Shown here: positions 5,835 to 12,125 of the stretch, in pieces
Layout: every line of letters starts with the position of its first letter
Numbering within the stretch: position 1 is the first letter of the stretch
DNA from: Gammaproteobacteria bacterium
GTDB lineage: Bacteria; Pseudomonadota; Gammaproteobacteria; Porifericomitales; Porifericomitaceae
Length of the DNA stretch: 13,565 bases
NCBI GenBank assembly: GCA_028817255.1
Contig: JAPPQA010000181.1
Coordinates: 1 to 13,565 of the forward strand
Reading direction: 5' to 3'
Notes under the pieces: model-generated
What the model was told of the DNA's origin: nothing
Databases searched by the model: none
Seen by the model: only the letters and a program-made list of their open reading frames with translations
Program-made: the position numbers and the translations under genes

Positions 5835-6373
5835 TGGCCGGGTTGCTGCAACATTACCGGGAGCATGTCGTCGGCAGCCTGATGAAGGAATTCGGCTACA
5901 AGTCCGTTATGCAGGTCCCGCGGGTCGTCAAGGTTACGTTGAACATGGGCATAGGCAATGCCGTGGCGGACAAGGATGCGCTGCAGAAGGGCGCCGACGA
6001 TCTGACCCAGATTGCCGGACAGAAGGCTGTCCCGACCCGGGCCCGCAAAGCCATATCCAACTTCAAGCTCCGCAAAGACTGGCCGATCGGCTGCAAGGTC
6101 ACCTTGCGCCGCACTAGAATGTACCAATTTCTGGATCGGCTTATTTCGATCGCGATCCCCAGGATCCGGGATTTCCGGGGGCTCAACCCGAAATCTTTCG
6201 ACGGCAGGGGCAACTACAGTATCGGACTTACGGAGCAGATCATTTTTCCCGAGATTGACTACGACAAGATCGAAGGCATACGCGGAATGGACATATGCAT
6301 CACCACCAGCGCCCGCGATGACCGGGAGGCGCGCGCCATGCTTCGGGAAATGCGCTTCCCGATAAGGAATTGA
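5834..6373 (+). CDS. rplE: 50S ribosomal protein L5
   Basis: L5 binds 5S rRNA and, with L18 and L25, anchors it in the central protuberance; it also contacts P-site tRNA. It has 179 residues, the same as E. coli. Conserved blocks are VMQVPRVVKVTLNMGIGNAV, KAVPTRARKAISNFKLRKDW, PIGCKVTLRRTRMYQFLDRL, IPRIRDFRGLNPKSFDGRGN and the C-terminal IDYDKIEGIRGMDI. The start at 5834 overlaps the rplX stop by one base. In E. coli, S8 represses the spc operon by binding mRNA at the start of this gene. I could not confirm an equivalent fold by eye. Confidence 0.97.
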   Translation: MAGLLQHYREHVVGSLMKEFGYKSVMQVPRVVKVTLNMGIGNAVADKDALQKGADDLTQIAGQKAVPTRARKAISNFKLRKDWPIGCKVTLRRTRMYQFLDRLISIAIPRIRDFRGLNPKSFDGRGNYSIGLTEQIIFPEIDYDKIEGIRGMDICITTSARDDREARAMLREMRFPIRN

Positions 6374-6386
6374 GGAGGGAGCGGGA

Positions 6387-6692
6387 ATGGCCAAGCGATC
6401 CATGATCGAACGGGAGAAGAAGCGCCGCTTCCTGGTCGGCAAGTACGCGGATCGGCGCAACGAGTTGCGCCGGCGCGCCAAGGACACCCGGTTGCACGAA
6501 GAGGAGCGGCTGCAGGCCCGGCTCGCGCTCAACCGGATGCCGCGCGATTCCTGTCCCGCGCGCATGCGCAATCGTTGCGCCATTACCGGGAGGCCGCACG
6601 GCTACTACCGCAAGTTCGGCCTGGGCCGCAACAAGCTGCGCGAGTATGCGATGCGGGGCGAAATCCCCGGATTGGTCAAGGCGAGCTGGTAG
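6387..6692 (+). CDS. rpsN: 30S ribosomal protein S14, zinc-free form
   Basis: S14 is a 30S head protein that assembles late near S3 and S10. It has 101 residues, the long form. It begins MAKRSMIEREKKRR and ends with RNRCAITGRPHGYYRKFGL and LREYAMRGEIPGLVKASW, as in E. coli. The two CxxC pairs of the short zinc-binding type are absent; only isolated cysteines (DSC and RNRC) occur, so zinc is probably not bound. An AGGAGG at 6373-6378 lies eight bases before the ATG. Confidence 0.97.
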   Translation: MAKRSMIEREKKRRFLVGKYADRRNELRRRAKDTRLHEEERLQARLALNRMPRDSCPARMRNRCAITGRPHGYYRKFGLGRNKLREYAMRGEIPGLVKASW

Positions 6693-6710
6693 GCGCGGAG
6701 CGAGAGAACC

Positions 6711-7103
6711 ATGGCCGTACAAGACCCCGTAGCCGATATGCTCTGCCGGATCAAGAATGCCCAGGCCCGGTTCAAGCCGGAGGTGCGCGTGCCCGCCTCG
6801 GGGCACAAGAGGGAGATCGCCGAGTTGCTCCAGAGAGAAGGATATGTAGAGGATGTCGCCCTGGAAGGCGATGCCATGAAGACCATCGTCATCCGGCTGA
6901 AGTATTACAAGGGGGCGCCGGTCATTGAGATGATGCGAAGGGAGAGCAAGCTGAGCCGCCGGGTTTATCGCAAGAGTCGCGACCTGCCCACGGTGCGCCG
7001 GGGATTGGGGATCGCGGTCATCTCCACGCCCCAGGGGGTGATGACGGACCGCGAAGCCAGGGAAAAGGGGTTGGGCGGCGAAGTCGTCTGCCTGGTGGCT
7101 TGA
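6711..7103 (+). CDS. rpsH: 30S ribosomal protein S8
   Basis: S8 is a primary binder of the 16S rRNA central domain (helix 21) and, in E. coli, the translational repressor of the spc operon. It has 130 residues, the same as E. coli. It starts MAVQDPVADMLCRIKNAQAR, has KREIAELLQREGYVEDV in the first domain and GLGIAVISTPQGVMTDREAR then LGGEVVCLVA in the RNA-binding C-terminal domain. A GGAG lies about ten bases before the ATG. The gap to rplF is 10 bases. Confidence 0.97.
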   Translation: MAVQDPVADMLCRIKNAQARFKPEVRVPASGHKREIAELLQREGYVEDVALEGDAMKTIVIRLKYYKGAPVIEMMRRESKLSRRVYRKSRDLPTVRRGLGIAVISTPQGVMTDREAREKGLGGEVVCLVA

Positions 7104-7113
7104 GGGCGCCGGC

Positions 7114-7653
7114 GTGTCTCGTTTTACGGCCAAGCCGCTGCCTGTTCCGCCGGGGGTGGAGGTGATGCTGCAGGACTCCGCCATCGTGGTGGCGCTGGGG
7201 GACAAGCGGCTGTCCCAGACGCTGTCTCCGCTCGTGGAGGTGAAGCGGGAGGATGGGGCGTTGCGCGTTTCCCTGCGGCGAAAGGGCAACCGGCGGGCGA
7301 ATGCGATGGCCGGCACCACCTGCGCGCTGATCCGCAACATGCTCACGGGCGTGAGCCGCGGCTTCGAGAGGAAACTGCTCCTGCAAGGGGTCGGCTACCG
7401 CGCCCAGATCGAGGGCGGGGAGCTCGTGATGCAACTCGGGTATTCGCATCCGGTGCGGTTTTCCCTCCCGGAAGGGATTGCCGTGGAGATGCCGAGCCAG
7501 ACCGAGGTCGTCATTCGCGGGACCGACAAGCAGCAGGTGGGGCAGTTTGCGGCCCGGGTCCGCGCCGCCCGCCCGCCAGAGCCCTACAAGGGCAAGGGCA
7601 TCAGATACGCGGACGAACAGATTCGCCGCAAAGAACCGAGCAAGAAGGGGTAG
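7114..7653 (+). CDS. rplF: 50S ribosomal protein L6
   Basis: L6 binds the sarcin-ricin loop region of 23S rRNA near the elongation-factor site. It has 179 residues (E. coli 177) and two related domains. Signs of the family are AMAGTTCALIRNMLTGVSRG, FERKLLLQGVGYRAQIEG, LGYSHPVRFSLPEGI, and the C-terminal signature PPEPYKGKGIRYADEQIRRK near residues 153-172. The start is GTG at 7114 (MSRFTAKPLPVPPGV). No other start fits, and the ribosome-binding site is a weak GAGGG right after the rpsH stop. Confidence 0.96.
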   Translation: MSRFTAKPLPVPPGVEVMLQDSAIVVALGDKRLSQTLSPLVEVKREDGALRVSLRRKGNRRANAMAGTTCALIRNMLTGVSRGFERKLLLQGVGYRAQIEGGELVMQLGYSHPVRFSLPEGIAVEMPSQTEVVIRGTDKQQVGQFAARVRAARPPEPYKGKGIRYADEQIRRKEPSKKG

Positions 7654-7661
7654 GGCGGGAC

Positions 7662-8018
7662 ATGCACAAGCGGCGGCAGGCCCGTATGCGCCGGGCCAGG
7701 AAGACCAGGGCGCGGATTGCGAAGACAGGCGCGTTGCGCCTCACCGTGCACAGAACCCCGCGCCATATGTACGCGCAGATCTTCGCGCCGGACGGCAGCC
7801 GCACCTTGGTCAGCGCTTCTTCCCTGGACAGCGAGGTGCGCAAGAGCATCCGTTACGGCGGCAACGTCGAGGGGGCGCGGGCCGTGGGCGAATTTCTGGC
7901 CCGCCGTGCGGCCAAGGCCGGCATTCAGCGGGTCGCCTTCGACCGCTCCGGGTTCAAGTACCACGGGCGCGTCAAGGCCCTGGCAATGGCCGCCAGGGAG
8001 GGAGGAATGGAGTTTTAG
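7662..8018 (+). CDS. rplR: 50S ribosomal protein L18
   Basis: L18 binds 5S rRNA in the central protuberance together with L5. It has 118 residues (E. coli 117). The basic N-terminus (MHKRRQARMRRARKTRARIA) contacts rRNA. The core carries LRLTVHRTPRHMYAQIFAPD, the AREVG-like region GARAVGEFLARRAAKAGI, and the terminal VAFDRSGFKYHGRVKALAMA then AREGGMEF, all typical. The gap to rplF is 8 bases and to rpsE 2 bases, so coupling is likely. Confidence 0.97.
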   Translation: MHKRRQARMRRARKTRARIAKTGALRLTVHRTPRHMYAQIFAPDGSRTLVSASSLDSEVRKSIRYGGNVEGARAVGEFLARRAAKAGIQRVAFDRSGFKYHGRVKALAMAAREGGMEF

Positions 8019-8020
8019 CG

Positions 8021-8542
8021 ATGGCGAAGAACGAGACGGTCGCAAGCAGCGAGGGGCTGGAGAAATTGATTGACATCAACCGGGTGGCCAAGGTGGTCAA
8101 GGGGGGGAGGCAGTTCGGCTTTGCCGCCCTGGCCGTGGTGGGCAACGGCGACGGCCGGATGGGGATGGGCAGAGGCAAATCCAAAGAAGTCCCGGCGGCG
8201 ATCCAGAAGGCCATGGAGAATGCCCGCAACAGCATGTTCGACGTGCCTCTGGGCGATGGCACGCTGCACTATCCCATCGTCGCCAGCCACGGGGCCTCGA
8301 AAGTGTATATGCAGCCCGCGTCGAGGGGCACCGGCATTATCGCCGGCGGACCCATGCGGGCGATCTTCGAGGTCCTGGGGGTGCGCGACGTGCTTGCCAA
8401 GTCCTTCGGTTCGCGCAATCCGATCAACGTGGTGCGGGCGACGATCAAAGGCTTGCGCGGCGCGCGGTCGCCGGCGGAACTGGCCGCCAAGCGCCGTCCT
8501 GCCGCCGCGGGCAAGGACGGGGGGCGGAGACATGGCGCGTAG
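8021..8542 (+). CDS. rpsE: 30S ribosomal protein S5
   Basis: S5 is at the mRNA entry tunnel of the 30S and affects decoding accuracy; its N-terminal loop is the spectinomycin site. ATG at 8021 gives 173 residues (E. coli 167). The N-terminal dsRNA-binding-like domain shows INRVAKVVKGGRQFGF and VVGNGDGRMGMGRGKSKEVP. The C-terminal domain shows MQPASRGTGIIAGGPMRAIF and SRNPINVVRATIKGL. The KGGR loop is intact. A run of seven G (8101-8107) encodes part of it. The last 11 bases overlap rpmD. An open frame back to 7478 is a shadow of rplF and rplR. Confidence 0.96.
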   Translation: MAKNETVASSEGLEKLIDINRVAKVVKGGRQFGFAALAVVGNGDGRMGMGRGKSKEVPAAIQKAMENARNSMFDVPLGDGTLHYPIVASHGASKVYMQPASRGTGIIAGGPMRAIFEVLGVRDVLAKSFGSRNPINVVRATIKGLRGARSPAELAAKRRPAAAGKDGGRRHGA

Positions 8543-8756
8543 GGACGGGGCGCATAAGGACGGGGCGCGCAAAAAGACGCTCCGGGTCTCCCTGACGCGG
8601 AGCCTGATCGGCAGATTGCGCTCCCACAAGGCCTGCGTCCAAGGTCTGGGGCTGCGCCGGATCGGGCAGACGGTCGAGGTGCTGGATACCCCCGAGAACA
8701 GGGGCATGATTCGCAAAGCGCATTACCTGCTTGCGGTGGAGGAGCCATGCGCCTGA
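8532..8756 (+). CDS. rpmD: 50S ribosomal protein L30, N-terminally extended
   Basis: L30 is a small 50S protein near the GTPase-associated side. The product is 74 residues, long for the bacterial family (E. coli 59). The core begins at KKTLRVSLTRSLIGR (about residue 14) and continues RSHKACVQGLGLRRIGQTVE, DTPENRGMIRKAHYLLAVEE. ATG at 8532 adds about 12 residues containing a duplicated DGA-type motif (RRDGAHKDGARKK), encoded by a 15-base tandem repeat. No ATG, GTG or TTG in frame lies between it and the core, so the extension should be translated. A GCGGAG precedes the start. It overlaps rpsE by 11 bases and rplO by 10. Confidence 0.93.
   Translation: MARRDGAHKDGARKKTLRVSLTRSLIGRLRSHKACVQGLGLRRIGQTVEVLDTPENRGMIRKAHYLLAVEEPCA
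8543..8572 (+). repeat. 15-base tandem duplication in the 5' end of rpmD
   Basis: Units 8543-8557 and 8558-8572 share GGACGGGGCGC exactly and match at 13 of 15 positions. They encode the doubled DGAHK/DGARK part of the L30 extension and keep frame. A related GGACGGGG also occurs at 8515-8522, at the end of rpsE. This fits a slippage-type duplication near the rpsE/rpmD overlap. Confidence 0.75.
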
Positions 8757-9184
8757 ATACGTTGCGCCCGGGCGCGGGCGCCCGCCGGCGGCGGCGGCGG
8801 GTGGGCCGCGGCGCCGGTTCCGGCATGGGCAAGACCTGCGGCCGCGGGCACAAGGGGCAGAAGTCCCGTGCCGGCGGCGGGCCGGGCCGCGGCTTCGAGG
8901 GCGGGCAGATGCCTTTGCAGCGGCGCCTGCCGAAGGTGGGATTTCGTTCCCGCCGGGGCCGGTTCGACGCCGAGCTGCGCCTGGACCGCATTGCCGCGCT
9001 GGCGGATGTCGAGGAGCTGACGATCGAGACACTGCGGAAACAAGGGCTGATCGGTCGGCGGGTGCGCCGGGTGAAAGTGATCGCATCCGGTTCCGTGGAT
9101 AAGCCGTTGAAGCTGTCCGGCATCCGGACGAGCAAGGGCGCGCGGGCGGCGATCGAAGCCGCCGGCGGCAGCGTGGCGGAGTAG
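8747..9184 (+). CDS. rplO: 50S ribosomal protein L15
   Basis: L15 is a late-assembly 50S protein with a long extended N-terminal tail that reaches into 23S rRNA. It has 145 residues (E. coli 144). It begins MRLNTLRPGAGARRRRRRVG and has the glycine-rich GSGMGKTCGRGHKGQKSRAG then GFEGGQMPLQRRLPKVGF. The C-terminal part is VDKPLKLSGIRTSKGARAAI, then EAAGG. ATG at 8747 overlaps the rpmD stop by 10 bases and follows a GGAGG-like GGAGGAGCC. The next gene, secY, starts two bases after its stop. Confidence 0.97.
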   Translation: MRLNTLRPGAGARRRRRRVGRGAGSGMGKTCGRGHKGQKSRAGGGPGRGFEGGQMPLQRRLPKVGFRSRRGRFDAELRLDRIAALADVEELTIETLRKQGLIGRRVRRVKVIASGSVDKPLKLSGIRTSKGARAAIEAAGGSVAE

Positions 9185-9186
9185 TC

Positions 9187-10524
9187 ATGGCGGCGAATCT
9201 GGCAGTAGCGCGCGGCCTGGGCGAACTCGGCAAGCTGGGCGAACTCAGGAGCCGACTGTTGTTCGTGTTGTTCGCGCTGTTGGTTTACAAGGTGTTCACC
9301 CACGTGCCGGTGCCCGGGATCAACCCGGTCGCCCTGGCGGACTTCCTGCGCCAGAACCAGGGAACGATTCTCGACATGTTCAACATGTTCTCGGGCGGCG
9401 CCCTGCAGCGGTTCTCCGTCTGTACCCTGGGCGTGGTCCCCTACATCACCGCTTCCATCATCATGCAAATGTTCTCTGCGATCGATCCGCGCCTGAAGCA
9501 GTTGCGCAAAGAAGGCGAATCCGGGCGGCGCAAGATCGTCAGATATACTCGTTACCTGACGGTGCTGTTGGCCAGCTTCCAGGCGCTGGCCGTGTCCATT
9601 GGTTTGGAGAGCCAGCAGACTCCCGGCGGCTCGGTGGTCGTCGAGCCGGGGCTCGGGTTCCGGGTCACCGCCACGATCTCCCTGGTTACCGGCACCATGT
9701 TTTTAATGTGGCTGGGGGAGCAGATCACGGAGCGGGGCATCGGCAACGGCATATCCATGATCATTTTCGCCGGCATCGTATCCGGCTTGCCGGCGGCGGT
9801 GGGCGGCACGATGGAGCTGGCCCGCACGGGAGAGCTGAGCATCCTGCTGGTGATCGGCCTGTTCGTCCTGGTGGTCGGCGTGACCGGCTTCGTGGTTTTT
9901 GTCGAGATGAGCCAGCGGCGCATCCCGGTGAATTACGCCCGGCGGCAGATCGGCCGCCGGGTCATGGCGGGGCAGGCCAGCCATCTCCCCTTGAAACTGA
10001 ATACTTCCGGCGTCATTCCGCCGATCTTCGCCTCCAGCCTGATCCTGTTTCCTTCCACGGTGGCCGGCTTGTTTGGCGAGAGTCCGGGCATGCAGTGGTT
10101 GCGCGACCTCTCCACGGTGTTGCAGCCGGGGAACCCGCTGTATATCGCCGTGTTTTCCGCCGGCATCTTTTTCTTCTGCTTCTTTTATACCGCCTTGATC
10201 TTCGATTCGCGGGAGATCGCCGAGAACCTGAAGAAGACGGGCGCCTTCGTCCCGGGCATGAGGCCGGGGGAGCAGACCGCCCAGTACCTGGACACCGTGC
10301 TGACCCGGCTTACTATGGCGGGCGCGATTTACATCACCCTGGTTTGTCTGCTCCCCGAATTCCTGATATTGCGGATCGGGGTGCCGTTTTATTTCGGCGG
10401 CACGTCGCTGTTGATCATCGTGGTGGTGGTGATTGATTTTATGGCGCAGGCGCAGACCCACATGATGTCGCACCAGTACGAGGGCCTGCTGCGCAAGGCG
10501 CACCTTCGGGGCCGGCGGAGCTGA
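9187..10524 (+). CDS. secY: Sec translocon channel subunit SecY
   Basis: SecY is the inner-membrane channel for Sec-dependent export and insertion, working with SecE, SecG, SecA and the ribosome. It has 445 residues (E. coli 443) and about ten hydrophobic segments, the first near residues 23-40. The plug and TM2 signature is ILDMFNMFSGGALQRFSVCT (61-80). The second signature, WLGEQITERGIGNGISMIIF, is at 175-194. The cytosolic C5 loop holds FVPGMRPGEQTAQY; Arg359 matches E. coli Arg357, needed for SecA-driven export. The tail is FMAQAQTHMMSHQYEGLLRK. A GGAG lies five bases before the ATG. Confidence 0.97.
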   Translation: MAANLAVARGLGELGKLGELRSRLLFVLFALLVYKVFTHVPVPGINPVALADFLRQNQGTILDMFNMFSGGALQRFSVCTLGVVPYITASIIMQMFSAIDPRLKQLRKEGESGRRKIVRYTRYLTVLLASFQALAVSIGLESQQTPGGSVVVEPGLGFRVTATISLVTGTMFLMWLGEQITERGIGNGISMIIFAGIVSGLPAAVGGTMELARTGELSILLVIGLFVLVVGVTGFVVFVEMSQRRIPVNYARRQIGRRVMAGQASHLPLKLNTSGVIPPIFASSLILFPSTVAGLFGESPGMQWLRDLSTVLQPGNPLYIAVFSAGIFFFCFFYTALIFDSREIAENLKKTGAFVPGMRPGEQTAQYLDTVLTRLTMAGAIYITLVCLLPEFLILRIGVPFYFGGTSLLIIVVVVIDFMAQAQTHMMSHQYEGLLRKAHLRGRRS

Positions 10525-10547
10525 GGCATGGCGACGGAGGAACGCAG

Positions 10548-10661
10548 ATGAAGGTACGGGCTTCGGTCAAGAAGATTTGCAGGGAGTGCAAGATCGTCAA
10601 AAGGAAGGGAGTCATTCGGGTGATATGCCGCGACCCCCGCCATAAGCAGCGGCAGGGGTAG
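10548..10661 (+). CDS. rpmJ: 50S ribosomal protein L36, zinc form
   Basis: L36 is the smallest 50S protein and binds 23S rRNA through a zinc ribbon. The product is 37 residues: MKVRASVKKICRECKIVKRK then GVIRVICRDPRHKQRQG. The ligands Cys11, Cys14, Cys27 and His32 are all present, so it is the zinc-containing type. E. coli L36 is 38 residues; this one lacks one residue between the third Cys and the His. A GGAGG at 10536-10540 lies seven bases before the ATG. It closes the spc block, 23 bases after secY. Confidence 0.97.
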   Translation: MKVRASVKKICRECKIVKRKGVIRVICRDPRHKQRQG

Positions 10662-10687
10662 CCGGCGGTTCCTGGAGGATACAGCAA

Positions 10688-11044
10688 GTGGCAAGAATCG
10701 CGGGAGTCAACCTGCCGGAAAATAAGCACCTGCAAGTGGTGCTGACGCATATCTACGGCATCGGGCGGGCGCGGGCAGCGCAGATCTGCACGGCGGCCGG
10801 GGTCAAGCCCGGCGCCGTGCTTGCGGATCTGCCGGAGAGCCAGCGCGACCGGTTGCGGGCCGAAATCGAGAAGCACCCGATCGAAGGGGACGTCAGGCGC
10901 CAGTTGACCATGAACATCAAGAGGCTGATGGATATCGGCTGCTACCGGGGCATCCGGCACCGGAAAGGGCTCCCGGTGCGGGGGCAGAGGACCCGGACGA
11001 ATGCGAGGACGAGGAAGGGCCCGTGCCGGCCCGTGAAGCGGTAG
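10688..11044 (+). CDS. rpsM: 30S ribosomal protein S13
   Basis: S13 is a 30S head protein that contacts P-site tRNA with its tail and forms bridges to L5. It has 118 residues, the same as E. coli. It begins MARIAGVNLPENKHLQVVLT, has the helix-hairpin-helix YGIGRARAAQICTAAGV near 23-39, MNIKRLMDIGCYRGIRHRKG and LPVRGQRTRTNARTRKGP. The start is GTG at 10688, nine bases after a GGAGG (10674-10678). In E. coli the alpha operon is repressed by S4 at a pseudoknot around the rpsM start. The gap here is only 26 bases, so any equivalent would need part of rpmJ. Confidence 0.97.
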   Translation: MARIAGVNLPENKHLQVVLTHIYGIGRARAAQICTAAGVKPGAVLADLPESQRDRLRAEIEKHPIEGDVRRQLTMNIKRLMDIGCYRGIRHRKGLPVRGQRTRTNARTRKGPCRPVKR

Positions 11045-11074
11045 CGGCCGGGTTTCGAGGAGGCGGGTATTGGT

Positions 11075-11467
11075 ATGGCTGAAAAGAGCAAGAAGAGGAA
11101 GAAACGAGCCAAGGGCAGTCCGGTGCTGGACGGCATCGCGCACATCCAGGCGTCGTTCAACAACACCTGCGTTACGATTACCGACCGGCAGGGCAACGCT
11201 ATCGCATGGGCGACTGCCGGCGGCAGCGGCTTTCGCGGCTCGCGCAAGGGCACTCCTTTCGCCGCCCAGATCACGTCCCAGAAGGCGGGCAAACTGGCGC
11301 AGGAATGCGGCGTTAAAACGCTGGAAGTGCGCGTCAAGGGGCCGGGTCCGGGGCGCGAATCGGCCGTGCGCGCCCTGAACGCGCTGGGATTGAAGATCAC
11401 CAGCATTACCGACGTGACCCCGTTGCCCCACAATGGCTGCCGCCCGCCGAAGCGGCGCCGGGTCTGA
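11075..11467 (+). CDS. rpsK: 30S ribosomal protein S11
   Basis: S11 is on the 30S platform, contacting mRNA near the E site, and pairs with S6-S18. It has 130 residues (E. coli 129). After a lysine-rich N-terminus come IAHIQASFNNTCVTITDRQG, WATAGGSGFRGSRKGTPFAA, VRVKGPGPGRESAVRALNAL and ITDVTPLPHNGCRPPKRRRV. The Asn-Gly in PHNG corresponds to the E. coli site known to form isoaspartate. An AGGAGG (11058-11063) lies 11 bases before the ATG. Confidence 0.97.
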   Translation: MAEKSKKRKKRAKGSPVLDGIAHIQASFNNTCVTITDRQGNAIAWATAGGSGFRGSRKGTPFAAQITSQKAGKLAQECGVKTLEVRVKGPGPGRESAVRALNALGLKITSITDVTPLPHNGCRPPKRRRV

Positions 11468-11483
11468 ACGGGAGGCAGGGAAG

Positions 11484-12107
11484 ATGGCAAGGTACAGAGG
11501 CCCGACATGCAAGCTGAGCCGGCGCGAAGGCACGGACCTGCTCCTCAAGAGCAGGACCCGACAGATTGAAACCAAGTGCAATATAGACAAGCCGCCCGGT
11601 CAGCACGGCGTATCCCAGCGGCGGCGGCCCTCGGACTACGCGCTGCAATTGCGCGAGAAGCAGAAGTTGCGCCGCATGTACTGCGTGCTGGAGCGGCAGT
11701 TCCGCCGTTACTATTTCGAGGCGGTTCGGCGCAAGGGCGCCACCGGAGAGAACCTGCTGAAACTTCTGGAGAGCCGCCTGGACAACATCGTATATCGCAT
11801 GGGTTTCGGCAGCACCCGCAACGAGGCGCGGCAGTTGGTCAGTCACAAGTCCATTACGGTGAACGACCGGGTGGTCAACATCGCCTCGTACGAGGTGAAA
11901 CCGGGCGACATCATCCAGGTCCGGGAGAAGAGCCGCCAGCAGCTGCGGATCCAATATGCCCTCAAGTGCGCCGAGGAGCTGGGGTTCCCGGATTGGCTGA
12001 CTGTGGACACGGAAAAGAAATCCGGCGTCTTCCAGCGGCTGCCCGCGCGCAGCGACCTGCCGGACGACATCAACGAGAATCTGGTGATCGAGTTGTATTC
12101 CAAGTAA
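11484..12107 (+). CDS. rpsD: 30S ribosomal protein S4
   Basis: S4 is a primary assembly protein of the 30S 5' domain, part of the mRNA entry helicase site, and in E. coli the autogenous repressor of the alpha operon. It has 207 residues (E. coli 206). It shows CKLSRREGTDLLLKSRTR, PPGQHGVSQRRRPSDYALQL, REKQKLRRMYCVLERQFRRY, then the S4 RNA-binding domain (LESRLDNIVYRMGFGSTRNE, ARQLVSHKSITVNDRVVNI). The C-terminal end is DINENLVIELYSK. Only Cys9 and Cys32 of the four-Cys zinc type remain. The ATG at 11484 follows GGAGG at eight bases; the frame upstream is in rpsK. Confidence 0.96.
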   Translation: MARYRGPTCKLSRREGTDLLLKSRTRQIETKCNIDKPPGQHGVSQRRRPSDYALQLREKQKLRRMYCVLERQFRRYYFEAVRRKGATGENLLKLLESRLDNIVYRMGFGSTRNEARQLVSHKSITVNDRVVNIASYEVKPGDIIQVREKSRQQLRIQYALKCAEELGFPDWLTVDTEKKSGVFQRLPARSDLPDDINENLVIELYSK

Positions 12108-12125
12108 AGGAGAGGTGGCAAAACC

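Noticed and set aside
5818..5875. S8 autoregulatory binding site at the rplE start, as known in E. coli
   Set aside because: The location is right, but I could not identify the conserved core by eye. A covariance search would be decisive.
7478..8020. 181-codon upstream extension of the rpsE frame
   Set aside because: It runs through rplF and rplR in another frame with low-complexity Arg/Ala/Gly composition; S5 starts properly at ATG 8021.
8101..8107. Run of seven G in rpsE as a phase-variation tract or frameshift
   Set aside because: It encodes the expected Lys-Gly-Gly-Arg of the S5 loop, and the frame stays open and homologous on both sides.
8269..9468. Long open frame on the - strand (399 codons), with similar ones at 11406-12581, 10439-11590, 6300-7346 and 20-916
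   Set aside because: They lie antisense to complete ribosomal protein genes and secY, have no recognisable domain, and are rich in Arg, Ala, Pro and Gly as expected from the GC-rich reverse complement of conserved genes.
10600..10720. S4-binding pseudoknot of the alpha operon around the rpsM start
   Set aside because: The gap is 26 bases and no matching set of nested stems was evident; it would have to use rpmJ coding sequence.
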